The notes under the pieces: model-generated
What the model saw: the letters and a program-made list of their open reading frames with translations, nothing else
Database searches by the model: none
Told to the model about the DNA's origin: nothing
NCBI RefSeq assembly: GCF_003350405.1
Contig: NZ_QQAW01000006.1
Span: 62,001 to 126,000 of the forward strand
Reading direction: 5' to 3'
Source of the DNA: Gluconacetobacter liquefaciens
Lineage (GTDB): Bacteria; Pseudomonadota; Alphaproteobacteria; Acetobacterales; Acetobacteraceae
DNA: 64,000 nt
Shown here: positions 36,146-44,617 of the stretch, in pieces
How the letters are laid out: every line of letters begins with the position of its first letter
How positions within the stretch are numbered: the first letter of the stretch is position 1
Made by a program: the position numbers and the translations under genes

Positions 36146-37470
36146 GGTGTTTCTCCCGCCATGATCATCATCTGCGCAATCGCTCCCCGCCATTCGACCG
36201 AGGCCGTCTGCTGCTGCAACCGCGCCTCCAGTCCCGCCTGGCGCGCCCGCAGATATTCGATCACCGGGGTCTCGCCCGTCACCCACCCCTTGCGCAGATC
36301 CTCTATCCGGCGCGCCAGCACCCGGTCCCGCCCACTGGCATGGCGCAGGATATCCAGCGATGCCGCCAGCCGCGCGAGGGCGCGCGAATAGTCGGCGCGC
36401 ACCGCCCGCCGGGTCTGCCGCTCCTCCCGCTCGGCCGCCGCGATCTCCCGCACCGCCTTCATGCGCATCGGCACATTCCGCGCCTCGCTCGGCAGCGGAA
36501 CGGTCAACTGAACGCCCACGCGCGTATTCCACGGGCTGCCGTACTGCTTCTCGTGGATCGCATCCACGCCGACCTCGGGATTGGGCATGAAGGAACGGCG
36601 GGCAAGATCATCGGACGCACGCGCCGCCACGACCTGCGCATGCGCGAAACGCAGGCGCGGATCATGATCGACTGCCTGCTCCACCGTCGCACCGCCGCGC
36701 ACGGCCGCCAGCGCATGGCCATCAACCTCGTCCAACTCGGGAATGTCGGACTGGCCGGTGAGTTCTTCCAGGCCGGCCCTCTCGTCTGCCAGGCGCTCCC
36801 GTGCTTCCGTCAGTCGCCCTTCGACGGCTTCCAGGTCGCTAGCCACCGCAGCGTGATCGGACGACGAAATCTCCCCGGCATCCATCAGGTGCCGCGCGGA
36901 ACTTTCGATCTCCACCAGCGCGCGCCGTTCGTCCTGCAAGGATTGAACATTCAGGCGCGCGGTCGCGCCGCCCAACGCCGCACGCAGCACCCGCACCGCC
37001 ATGACCATCCGCTCCATCGCCAGATGCGCCGTCGCAACGCCGCCGCCGGCCTGTTCCTGGCGGATCGTGGCCGAGCGCTGGCCGGGCAGCCACAGCGGCA
37101 CGGCAACACCGGTCTGATAGGTCGTGTAGCCCTGATTGCTGCCTAATGCGTGGTCGTCATAATATTGTCCGCTCAGGATCGGCCCGCCCGGAAACCACGA
37201 CCGCGCGGCATCCGCATTGTTATCCGCAGCCTGCCGGTCCACCATCAGCGACTGCCGCAACGGGTCCTGCGCCCATGCATCGCGAATGGCCTGATGCAGC
37301 GATACCGCCATGGCCGGTCGCGCCATGACACCGCCCCACACAAACGCCGCCACCCCCAACGATCGCCACGCCGTCCGCGCAACCACCAGCACACCCGTTC
37401 CGCGTCTTCCCCTTCCATCCCCGATGCGAGCATCATCAACATGTGATCGGGCAGACGAAAGGCGATGCAT
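36142..37470 (-). CDS. czcC: Outer-membrane channel of heavy-metal RND exporter (TolC/CzcC family)
   Basis: About 442 residues. The N-terminus has an extended, basic leader then a hydrophobic core (RSLGVAAFVWGGVMARPAMA), followed by two TolC-family repeats (LHQAIRDAWAQDPLRQSL; VEQAVDHDPRLRFAHAQVV) and long helices. The ATG at 37470 has AAGGA five bases upstream. First gene of the czcCBA operon, all minus strand with overlaps or 4-base gaps. A 370-base AT-rich gap upstream should carry the promoter; no metalloregulator gene is adjacent, which is notable for this type of operon. Confidence 0.88.
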   Translation of the reverse strand: MHRLSSARSHVDDARIGDGRGRRGTGVLVVARTAWRSLGVAAFVWGGVMARPAMAVSLHQAIRDAWAQDPLRQSLMVDRQAADNNADAARSWFPGGPILSGQYYDDHALGSNQGYTTYQTGVAVPLWLPGQRSATIRQEQAGGGVATAHLAMERMVMAVRVLRAALGGATARLNVQSLQDERRALVEIESSARHLMDAGEISSSDHAAVASDLEAVEGRLTEARERLADERAGLEELTGQSDIPELDEVDGHALAAVRGGATVEQAVDHDPRLRFAHAQVVAARASDDLARRSFMPNPEVGVDAIHEKQYGSPWNTRVGVQLTVPLPSEARNVPMRMKAVREIAAAEREERQTRRAVRADYSRALARLAASLDILRHASGRDRVLARRIEDLRKGWVTGETPVIEYLRARQAGLEARLQQQTASVEWRGAIAQMMIMAGETP

Positions 37471-37840
37471 CATTGTCCTTGCGCGCGGCAATGTGGGAGA
37501 CAATGACCTTTCTAGATAAGTGTAAGAAAAAATTATCAGACAAATCATGTCTCTATAATAAATTTCCATTTACAAAATATCGAAAGCCGATCCATCGGCC
37601 GAACACACAGACGCAATTCAGGCCATGACAGGCACAACATATGCCAATCCGTGAATCTGACTGAGCGCGCACACCCACGCATGTAAACCATGGCCGCTCT
37701 CGACTTCCGAGAGCCGTCATTTTCCGCAAAATTCCGCTCCAAACACCCTGCCCCCCTCGGGGCAATCATATCTCGGCAGCCGGATTGAAGTGCCACCAGG
37801 TGCGCGCCACCTCCCATCCATCGGACACAGGAGGCAAACC
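37471..37840. other. Gene-free region between czcC and a small ORF
   Basis: The first half (37490-37620) is AT-rich and probably holds the czc promoter on the minus strand. A 7-bp hairpin, GCTCTCG-acttc-CGAGAGC (37696-37714), is followed by CGTCATTTT and could be a weak terminator on the plus strand. A second small inverted repeat, GCCGATccATCGGC, is near 37580. No RNA gene was recognised and open frames here look like chance. Confidence 0.4.
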
Positions 37841-38077
37841 ATGCGTATCCTCCGCAAACCGGTACCGGCCGAGGCGATCGAACTCGTGGATCAGCACGGT
37901 CCAGACGCCCAGTTGATCGCCCGTACCCAACTCGCCCAGGCACGCGACGCCGGCGATGACATCCGTGCCGCGCGGTGGCAGACCCTGAGCGATGCCATCA
38001 GTGCCCTTCTGGAAGATCGAAAATCCGACCGGGCCGGAGAGCATGCGCCCCTCCCCGCGGGCACCCTGCCCGGATAA
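37841..38077 (+). CDS. Small helical protein, unknown function
   Basis: 78 residues. AGGAGG stands seven bases before the ATG at 37841, a near-perfect ribosome site, and that is the main reason to accept the gene. The sequence MRILRKPVPAEAIELVDQHG then AQLIARTQLAQARDAGDD and WQTLSDAISALLEDRK is predicted to be mostly amphipathic helix, soluble, with no cysteines and no signal peptide. I recall similarly patterned small proteins in alphaproteobacteria but cannot name a function. Located upstream of satP, separated by an AT-rich gap. Confidence 0.7.
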   Translation: MRILRKPVPAEAIELVDQHGPDAQLIARTQLAQARDAGDDIRAARWQTLSDAISALLEDRKSDRAGEHAPLPAGTLPG

Positions 38078-38216
38078 CCGCCTTGTGACCCCGATTTATT
38101 CACCTAACATATATTTGTTATTGTCTGATTTTATAAAATGACCGAGAAAAATCCCAACGGCTGCGAAGGTCCGGGCTGATCGGACAGCCCCAGCGGCCGA
38201 TACGGAGACCCTCGTC

Positions 38217-38824
38217 ATGAAACCTCTCGCCAATCCAGCACCCCTCGGCCTCGCCGGCTTCGGGATGACGACGATCCTGCTTAATCTCTGCAATGCCGGT
38301 TTCCTGCCGCTCAATTCGTCGGTCCTGGCAATGGGAATCATCTTCGGCGGATCGGCCCAGATCCTGGCCGGGCTGCTCGAATATCCCAAAGGCAACACGT
38401 TCGGGCTGACAGCCTTCACCTCCTATGGCGCGTTCTGGATTTCTCTCGTCCTGCTCGTCATCCTGCCGAAATTCGGCCTGATTCCGGCAGCAGGCGCGCC
38501 GGCCATGGCCGCGTATCTGGCACTCTGGGGCGTTTTCACAGGCTTCATGTTGGCTTCATGTTCATCGGCACGCTGCGCGGCAATCGCGTGCTGCAATTCG
38601 TGTTCTCGTCGCTCACGCTCCTGTTCTTCCTCCTCGCGCTGGGCGAATGGACGGGCAACCTCATCATCACCCGCATCGCGGGATATGAAGGCCTGCTCTG
38701 CGGCGCCGCGGCCCTGTATCTCGCCATGGCGGAAGTGATCGAGGCCCAGTTCGGTTATCCCGTCCTGCCCTCCGGCATCCCCGCCCCGCAGCCCACCCGG
38801 CACGTAACAGGCGTCCCGGCCTGA
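38217..38824 (+). pseudogene. satP: Acetate/succinate permease SatP (GPR1/FUN34/YaaH), frameshifted
   Basis: SatP is a six-helix inner-membrane acetate channel/permease. The 5' part encodes [40 protein letters not shown] and [18 protein letters not shown], almost identical in pattern to E. coli SatP, up to WGVFTGFM. There the frame is lost because the 11 bases GGCTTCATGTT occur twice in tandem (38541-38562). Deleting one copy restores [21 protein letters not shown] in one frame and gives a 198-residue protein ending ...HVTGVPA. The interrupted frame runs on to 38738 as a hydrophilic serine/arginine-rich tail with no membrane helices. Everything else is intact, so the event looks very recent, possibly a phase-variable or culture-selected state, or a sequence error. 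Confidence 0.9.
38541..38562 (+). repeat. 11-bp tandem duplication inside satP
   Basis: Two exact, adjacent copies of GGCTTCATGTT (38541-38551 and 38552-38562). One copy encodes the conserved GFMF of SatP helix 4; the extra copy shifts the frame. Short exact direct repeats like this arise by slippage and can revert at a measurable rate. Confidence 0.95.
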
Positions 38825-38880
38825 CCCGCAAAACTCCGTCTCCCCGCTCCGGCGGCACGACAATCCGATAACGACTTCCA

Positions 38881-38921
38881 CCCTGCCTTCCTCCCTCCGG
38901 GGCCAGAAGGCAGGGTTTTTT
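38881..38921 (+). terminator. Rho-independent terminator after satP
   Basis: CCCTGCCTT (38881-38889) pairs perfectly with AAGGCAGGG (38907-38915) and is followed by six T residues. This is the clearest intrinsic terminator in the window. It sits 57 bases after the satP stop and before the dipeptidase gene. Confidence 0.9.
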
Positions 38922-38974
38922 CATTCCCGCCGCTCTCTTACGGATCGGGCGTTTCCAGCCTACATTGCAGCGTC

Positions 38975-39985
38975 ATGACCAATCTTCCGCACGCTCCCCT
39001 GCTGACCGTCGATACGCATATCGACATCCCCTGGCCCGACCGGGGCGATTTCACGCAGGACACCGACTACCGCCATGTCGACCTGCCCAAGCTGCGCCGG
39101 GGCGGCATCGCCGCGGCCTGCCTGGTCGCCTATGTCGGCCAGGGTGCCACCGACCCGACTGGCCACGCCGCGATCTCCCGACAGGCCCTGGCAATGCTCG
39201 ATGCGATCAACCGGGGCGTCGACGGTGGCCCGGCGCGCATCTGCCCACTGGCGGCGGATATCGAATCCGCGTTCCACGAAGGCATCACCGCCATCGTCCC
39301 GGCGGTCGAGAACGGCTATGCGATGGGCGAGGACCTGTCGCTGTTGGCGCAGTTCCGCGCTCGCGGCGCCCGTTACATGACGCTGACCCACAACGGCCAT
39401 AACGCGCTGGCGGATTCGGCCCGCCCGATGGCGTCCCTGAGCGACCCGGAATCCCGTCATGGCGGCCTGTCCGGCCTGGGCCGCGAGGCAATCGCCGAAA
39501 TGAACCGGCTGGGCCTGATGGTCGATATCTCCCACACCGCGCGCAGCACCATGATGCAGGCTGTGCGCCTGTCGCGTAGCCCGGTCCTGGCCACCCATTC
39601 CTGCGTCCGCGCGCTCTGCGACCACCCGCGCAATCTCGACGACGAACAGCTCGACGCCCTGCGTGATTGCGACGGCGTCATCCACATCACGGCCGTCGAT
39701 GCCTTCCTGCGCCCCCGCGAGGTCCGCGCCCAGCGGCCGGTCAGCGTGGCCGATTACGTCGATCATATCGACTATGTCGCCAACCGGATCGGCGTGCGCC
39801 ATGTCGGCATCTCGTCGGACTTCGATGGTGGCGGCATGATCGAAGGCTGGCGCGATGCCGCACAGAGCCCGGCGCTGACCGCAGAACTGCAACGGCGCGG
39901 CTACGACCACGACCAGATCGCCCAGATCTGGGGCGGCAATTTCCTGCGCGTGCTCCGCGCGGCCGAGACCGTCGCCACGGCGTGA
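38975..39985 (+). CDS. Membrane-dipeptidase-type peptidase (M19)
   Basis: Zinc dipeptidase of 336 residues in the renal dipeptidase family. Metal ligands are seen in LLTVDTHIDIPWP (usually DGHNDxPW), the glutamate in IVPAVENGYAMG, LVDISHTARSTM, LATHSCVRALCDHPRN and the late SSDFDGGG. There is no signal peptide, so it is cytoplasmic, and such forms hydrolyse dipeptides including D-amino-acid-containing ones. Just downstream of the satP terminator and upstream of ahcY, with a hairpin after the stop. Substrate unknown. Confidence 0.9.
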   Translation: MTNLPHAPLLTVDTHIDIPWPDRGDFTQDTDYRHVDLPKLRRGGIAAACLVAYVGQGATDPTGHAAISRQALAMLDAINRGVDGGPARICPLAADIESAFHEGITAIVPAVENGYAMGEDLSLLAQFRARGARYMTLTHNGHNALADSARPMASLSDPESRHGGLSGLGREAIAEMNRLGLMVDISHTARSTMMQAVRLSRSPVLATHSCVRALCDHPRNLDDEQLDALRDCDGVIHITAVDAFLRPREVRAQRPVSVADYVDHIDYVANRIGVRHVGISSDFDGGGMIEGWRDAAQSPALTAELQRRGYDHDQIAQIWGGNFLRVLRAAETVATA

Positions 39986-39991
39986 GATCAC

Positions 39992-40013
39992 ACCCGCGCT
40001 AGCCCTCGCGGGT
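39992..40013 (+). terminator. Hairpin between dipeptidase gene and ahcY
   Basis: ACCCGCG and CGCGGGT form a 7-bp stem around an 8-base loop, 6 bases after the dipeptidase stop and about 50 before the ahcY start. There is no T-run. I considered an SAH or SAM riboswitch because ahcY follows, but the leader is only 78 bases long and lacks the pseudoknot sequences I know. Confidence 0.35.
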
Positions 40014-40063
40014 CCGAGCGTCTATACCCGCCGGGATTCTGCATCAACCGAACAGGACGGAAC

Positions 40064-41362
40064 ATGACCGCCAGCACGGACTACAAGGTACGCGACATCG
40101 CTCTCGCGGAATGGGGCCGCAAGGAAATCGCGATTGCCGAGGGCGAAATGCCCGGCCTGATGGCTCTGCGCGAGGAATTCGGCGCCAGCCAGCCGCTGAA
40201 GGGCGCGCGTATCGCCGGCTGCCTGCACATGACGATCCAGACCGCCGTCCTGATCGAGACCCTGACCGCCCTGGGCGCCACGGTCCGCTGGTCGTCGTGC
40301 AACATCTTCTCGACCCAGGACCACGCCGCCGCCGCCATCGCCGCGACGGGCGTACCGGTCTTCGCCTGGAAAGGCCTGAGCGAGGAAGAGTTCTGGTGGT
40401 GCATCGAGCAGACCATCACAGGACCGGACGGCTGGACGCCGAACATGATCCTCGATGATGGCGGCGACCTGACCGTGCTGATGCACGACAAGTATCCCGA
40501 GATGCTGAAGGACGTGCGCGGCCTGTCCGAGGAGACGACCACGGGCGTGCATCGCCTTTGGGAAATGGCGAAGAAGGGCACGCTGGCCGTCCCTGCCATC
40601 AACGTCAATGACAGCGTCACCAAGTCGAAGTTCGACAATCTGTACGGCTGCCGCGAGAGCCTGGTGGACGCGATCCGTCGCGGCACCGACGTGATGATGG
40701 CCGGCAAGGTCGCCGTCGTCGCCGGCTACGGCGATGTGGGCAAGGGCTCGGCCGCGTCGCTGCGCAATGCCGGTTGCCGCGTGCTGGTCACCGAAGTCGA
40801 TCCGATCTGCGCCCTGCAGGCGGCCATGGAAGGCTACGAGGTCGTGACGATGGAAGCCGGCGCCCCGCGCGGCGACATCTTCGTCACCTGCACCGGCAAT
40901 GTCGACATCATCACCGTCGACCACATGCGCGCGATGAAGCACCGCGCCATCGTCTGCAATATCGGGCATTTCGATTCCGAGATCCAGGTCGAGGCGCTGC
41001 GCAACTTCCAGTGGGACAACATCAAGCCGCAGGTCGACGAGGTCATCTTCCCCGACGGCAAGCGCCTGATCCTGCTGTCCGAGGGTCGTCTGGTGAACCT
41101 GGGCAACGCCACGGGCCACCCGTCCTTCGTCATGTCGGCGTCCTTCACCAACCAGACGCTGGCGCAGATCGAGCTGTGGACCGCCCCCGAGGGCAAGTAC
41201 GAGCGTCAGGTCTACACGCTGCCCAAGCATCTCGACGAGAAGGTCGCCGCCCTGCACCTGGCCAAGGTCGGCGCCGAACTGTCAAAGATGTCCGAGAAAC
41301 AGGCCGAGTATATCGGCGTTCCGGTCAACGGGCCGTTCAAGAACGACCTGTACCGCTACTAA
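40064..41362 (+). CDS. ahcY: Adenosylhomocysteinase
   Basis: Hydrolyses S-adenosylhomocysteine to adenosine and homocysteine, relieving product inhibition of methyltransferases. 432 residues with a tightly bound NAD. Visible: [61 protein letters not shown], the NAD loop [13 protein letters not shown], and the C-terminal KNDLYRY with the Lys and Tyr that reach across subunits. GACGGA upstream of the ATG serves as ribosome site. A hairpin and a DUF3597 gene follow. Confidence 0.98.
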   Translation: MTASTDYKVRDIALAEWGRKEIAIAEGEMPGLMALREEFGASQPLKGARIAGCLHMTIQTAVLIETLTALGATVRWSSCNIFSTQDHAAAAIAATGVPVFAWKGLSEEEFWWCIEQTITGPDGWTPNMILDDGGDLTVLMHDKYPEMLKDVRGLSEETTTGVHRLWEMAKKGTLAVPAINVNDSVTKSKFDNLYGCRESLVDAIRRGTDVMMAGKVAVVAGYGDVGKGSAASLRNAGCRVLVTEVDPICALQAAMEGYEVVTMEAGAPRGDIFVTCTGNVDIITVDHMRAMKHRAIVCNIGHFDSEIQVEALRNFQWDNIKPQVDEVIFPDGKRLILLSEGRLVNLGNATGHPSFVMSASFTNQTLAQIELWTAPEGKYERQVYTLPKHLDEKVAALHLAKVGAELSKMSEKQAEYIGVPVNGPFKNDLYRY

Positions 41363-41371
41363 GGCACGATG

Positions 41372-41399
41372 CTGCCCGGGGACAATGCGCCCCGGGCAG
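41372..41399 (+). terminator. 10-bp GC hairpin between ahcY and the DUF3597 gene
   Basis: CTGCCCGGGG and CCCCGGGCAG form a perfect 10-bp stem with an 8-base loop, starting 9 bases after the ahcY stop. No T-run follows and the next ribosome site begins only 11 bases later, so it is more likely an intercistronic stability or attenuation element than a full terminator. Confidence 0.5.
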
Positions 41400-41424
41400 A
41401 ACCTATACTGAGGAGAGTCCGCAC

Positions 41425-41814
41425 GTGAGCATCTTCGGCACCATCCTGTCCACAATCTTCGGCCACGCCGGAGCCACCACCCCGACAGCCGCCCCGACCG
41501 CCACGCCCCCGGCAGGACAGGCACCTGCGGCAACGGCCACACCGGCCACCCCCTCCGCCCCGGTAGACGTCGCCGCCATCCTGACCGAGCTGGCCGCCAA
41601 GGCGCCCCAGCCGCTCAACTGGCAGCAGTCCATCGTCGACCTCATGAAGCTGCTGGGGCTGGACAGTTCGCTGGCGGCACGCAAGCAACTGGCCGGGGAA
41701 CTGCATTACACCGGCGACACCAACGACTCCGCATCAATGAATGTATGGCTGCATAAGGCAGTCATGCAGAAGCTGGCCGAAAATGGCGGCAAGGTCCCCG
41801 ACGACCTGAAATGA
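41425..41814 (+). CDS. DUF3597 family protein
   Basis: 129 residues from a GTG at 41425 with GAGGAGA eight bases upstream. MSIFGTILSTIFG at the start, a low-complexity A/T/P linker, and the conserved DUF3597 domain (LNWQQSIVDLMKLLGLDSSL, ARKQLAGELHYTGDTNDSA, MNVWLHKAVMQKLAENGGKV) are all present. Proteins of this family are small, soluble and of unknown function, with a LysM-less helical fold. It is co-oriented with ahcY. No catalytic residues can be assigned. Confidence 0.88.
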   Translation: MSIFGTILSTIFGHAGATTPTAAPTATPPAGQAPAATATPATPSAPVDVAAILTELAAKAPQPLNWQQSIVDLMKLLGLDSSLAARKQLAGELHYTGDTNDSASMNVWLHKAVMQKLAENGGKVPDDLK

Positions 41815-41838
41815 TCCGGCACGGATGACGGGAATGGC

Positions 41839-43365
41839 ATGACAGACGGCTCGACCGACAGCGTCCCGCCACTCCCCGAGGGAATAGAGCAGACCGGCGA
41901 CACCCTCTTCGCCACAGGCCGAGGAGAAGACGCGGTCCGCCTGTTTCTGGACGTGACCACCCGCTATCCCGACGACTGGCGGCTCGCCGTCACCGCCGCC
42001 GCAATCATCCTGCGCCACAGTTCCGCCTACGACCTTGTCGAGGCATTCCTGCGTCCTGTGCTGCATCGGCTGCCGAACACGGTCCCCGCATGGGCCCTCC
42101 TGCTGCATGTCCGCGTCGTGCGCGGCGACCTCGCGGGTAGCCGCGCCCTGTTTGCCGAACTGCTGGGCCGCTACTCGGACGAAAGCGGCACGCTCTGCGA
42201 CGCCATGTCCACGGCCCTTCTCCAGGCCGGCCACCCGGCGGAAAGCCTGCGTATCCTGCTGCCATGCCTCGAAAACGACATCGTCACGCCCACGCTGCTG
42301 AAAAATATGGGCATCGCCCTCTTCTGCCTCGACCGGTCCGCGGAAGCCGTCTCCTGGTACGAAAAAGCCGAAGCCCTCGCCCCGACAGACTACGGAATCA
42401 CGTTCGGCCATGCCTGCGCGCTGATCAAGGCCGGCCGTCTGGACGAGGGCTGGCCGCGCTATTTCAACCGGCACCTCACCCCCGACGACAAAGACGCATG
42501 GTATCTGTCCCTGCCCCGCCTGTGCCCCGGCGATGCGGTCGCTGGGCGCGGTGTCGTACTGTTTCAGGAACAGGGGCTGGGTGACACGATCCAGTTCATC
42601 CGCTTCGTACCCGACCTGCTGGCAAAAGGGGCGCACGTCACGATCGTCGTGCCCCGCCCCCTGGTCCGCCTGCTGGCGCAATCCTATCCGGCGGCCAAGG
42701 TGTGCGAGACAGGCACGCTCGCCCGGCAGAACGGCTACGATTACGCCGCCGCCATCCCCGACCTGCCGCACATCGCCGGCGCAACATCCTTGTGGGACGT
42801 TCCGGCACCAATCCCCTACCTGCACCCAGATCCCGACGATATCGCCCGCTTCGCCGCCCTGCTGCCGGAACGCCGCCCGCGTATCGGCCTGGTCTGGGCG
42901 GGAGAGTGGCGGCCGCAATCCATTCACGCCCTCGTCGACCAACGCCGCTCGACGACGCTGGCAACTATGGCCACGGCCCTGACGCCCGTCGCGGCAACGC
43001 TGGTCAGCCTTCAACTGGGCGCGCCCCGGCAGGAAATCGCGGACTGGACCGGCCAGACATTGTGCGACCCGATGGGCAGCGTGCACGACATGGCCGACAC
43101 GGCGGCGATCATGGCCAGTCTCGATCTCGTCATTTCGGTCGACACCTCGCCGCTGCATCTGGCGGGTGCGCTGGGCTGTCCAGTCTGGATGATCAGCCGC
43201 CAGGACGCCTGCTGGCGATGGGGCGACGCCATCGGCCGGTCACCCTGGTACCCGACCATGCGCATATTCCGGTCGCGCGAGCCCACCCTGGCCCCGATCC
43301 TGAAGGAGGCAGGCATGGCCCTGCGCACCTGGGCGAGGAACTGGAGACCCGCACGAAAAACCTGA
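41839..43365 (+). CDS. TPR protein with glycosyltransferase-9-like C-terminal domain
   Basis: 508 residues without a signal peptide. Residues 15-215 are helical tetratricopeptide repeats (TLFATGRGEDAVRLFLDVTTR; LFCLDRSAEAVSWYEKAEAL). The C-terminal half resembles GT9/heptosyltransferase-like Rossmann domains: QEQGLGDTIQFIRFVPDLL near 244, RIGLVWAGEW, and ISVDTSPLHLAGALGCPVWMI with DACWRWG. Proteins of this layout often modify flagellin or exopolysaccharide, sometimes as O-GlcNAc-transferase-like enzymes; the donor and acceptor here are unknown. It lies after DUF3597 and before a CorA-like gene. Confidence 0.8.
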   Translation: MTDGSTDSVPPLPEGIEQTGDTLFATGRGEDAVRLFLDVTTRYPDDWRLAVTAAAIILRHSSAYDLVEAFLRPVLHRLPNTVPAWALLLHVRVVRGDLAGSRALFAELLGRYSDESGTLCDAMSTALLQAGHPAESLRILLPCLENDIVTPTLLKNMGIALFCLDRSAEAVSWYEKAEALAPTDYGITFGHACALIKAGRLDEGWPRYFNRHLTPDDKDAWYLSLPRLCPGDAVAGRGVVLFQEQGLGDTIQFIRFVPDLLAKGAHVTIVVPRPLVRLLAQSYPAAKVCETGTLARQNGYDYAAAIPDLPHIAGATSLWDVPAPIPYLHPDPDDIARFAALLPERRPRIGLVWAGEWRPQSIHALVDQRRSTTLATMATALTPVAATLVSLQLGAPRQEIADWTGQTLCDPMGSVHDMADTAAIMASLDLVISVDTSPLHLAGALGCPVWMISRQDACWRWGDAIGRSPWYPTMRIFRSREPTLAPILKEAGMALRTWARNWRPARKT

Positions 43366-43386
43366 CCGCCCGACGGATCAACGCTC

Positions 43387-44541
43387 ATGGGATTGCAACC
43401 TGCAGGCACCCATGCCAAGTGTGCGCTTGCATTGCGAGCGGTCCCGGATATCACGATGCCCGATACGATAGCCCAGACCGAATTGTCCCTCGTCGATACG
43501 CCGCAGAGCGATGCGGCGGATGGTCTGGTCTGGGCGGTTTCCTGCATCCCCGGACACCGGCCGGTGCAATTGTCGCCCCAGCAAGCGGCCGACCACCTGA
43601 ACAGCCGCCCCCCCCACACCGAAGACGCCGAAACCACCCCCACCACGACCGAAGAGCGGCCCGCCGGATGGGTCTGGCTGCATTACGACGTCGTGCATAC
43701 CGCCAGCCGGGCCAGGGTCGAGGCCATCGCCTGCCTGCCCGAGGAAGCCCGCATCACCCTGTCGGGCACTGACCGCAGCACCCGGCTGGAGGCCGACGGC
43801 GACATCGTCTACGGCGCCCTGCCCGGCTTCGACGACAGCATGACCGACGACGATACCAGCGTCTCGGCCTGGCGTTTCGCGGTCCTGCCCGACCTGCTGA
43901 TCACCACCCGCCGCCACCCCGTACCGGCACTGGGCGCCGCCTATCGCTGGCTGCAACGCGACGACGGCCCCCGCACCCCCGCCGAGATCGTGGACCGCAC
44001 GCTGCTGGAATTCGCCGACAGCGTGCGCCGGAACATCGCCATGCTGGACGACCAGCTCGACCGCGCCGAAGATCTGCTGCTGACCCTGGACCAGCACACC
44101 GATTTCGGCCGCATCAGCGGCCTGATCGGCAAGGTGCGGCGCCGTTCGACCGAACTGCGCCGCGTGATCTCGCCGGTCGACCGGATCTTCCACAACGAGG
44201 ATCTGGAACTGCCCGAATGGGCCGAGGACGATATCCGCGACCGCTCACAGCGCCAGATCCACGCGGCACTGGACGATCTGATGGCATTGCAGGACCGCGC
44301 GCGTTCGTTGCAGGATGAACTGGCCTCGGGCCAGGCGGAAGAAACCAACCGGCGCCTGTACACGGTGTCGGTGCTGACGACCCTGATGCTGCCGGCCACA
44401 TTCGTGACCGGATTCTTCGGCATGAATACCGGCGGCATGTTCCTGGCAAGTGGCTCCCTGGGCACGGTAGAGGCCGGCGGCATCTGCTTCCTGTTCATGG
44501 TCGTCGCCTGGCTGCTGCTCAAATTCACCAAGCTGCTCTGA
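43387..44541 (+). CDS. CorA/ZntB-family divalent cation transporter
   Basis: Inner-membrane pentameric channel or transporter of 384 residues. A large cytoplasmic alpha/beta domain (WVWLHYDVVHTASRARVEAI, RITLSGTDRSTRLEADGDIV) leads through long helices to two C-terminal membrane segments. The selectivity signature is GMNTGG (in FFGMNTGGMF), near residue 340; the usual CorA motif is GMN. The N-terminal 24 residues are poorly conserved, so an ATG at 43456 is a real alternative start. Zn2+ efflux (ZntB) or Mg2+ uptake is possible; the sequence alone does not decide. Probably co-transcribed with the next gene (76-base gap). Confidence 0.87.
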   Translation: MGLQPAGTHAKCALALRAVPDITMPDTIAQTELSLVDTPQSDAADGLVWAVSCIPGHRPVQLSPQQAADHLNSRPPHTEDAETTPTTTEERPAGWVWLHYDVVHTASRARVEAIACLPEEARITLSGTDRSTRLEADGDIVYGALPGFDDSMTDDDTSVSAWRFAVLPDLLITTRRHPVPALGAAYRWLQRDDGPRTPAEIVDRTLLEFADSVRRNIAMLDDQLDRAEDLLLTLDQHTDFGRISGLIGKVRRRSTELRRVISPVDRIFHNEDLELPEWAEDDIRDRSQRQIHAALDDLMALQDRARSLQDELASGQAEETNRRLYTVSVLTTLMLPATFVTGFFGMNTGGMFLASGSLGTVEAGGICFLFMVVAWLLLKFTKLL

Positions 44542-44617
44542 AAGCCAGCCCGCGATCACGCCCGCCCCCGGGTACCGCCGGACAAAGATAACCGTTTCAA
44601 AGCGAAGGACCCCCGTC

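Noticed and set aside
37545-37943. 132-codon minus-strand frame upstream of czcC
   Set aside because: No conserved motifs and no ribosome site; it lies antisense to a plus-strand gene with a strong AGGAGG and across the likely czc promoter region.
38558-38824. Possible separate short gene after satP
   Set aside because: The frame continues SatP conserved sequence exactly ([17 protein letters not shown]); it is the displaced 3' part of satP.
39986-40063. SAH or SAM riboswitch before ahcY
   Set aside because: The leader has only a simple 7-bp hairpin and lacks the conserved riboswitch core; it is also very short.
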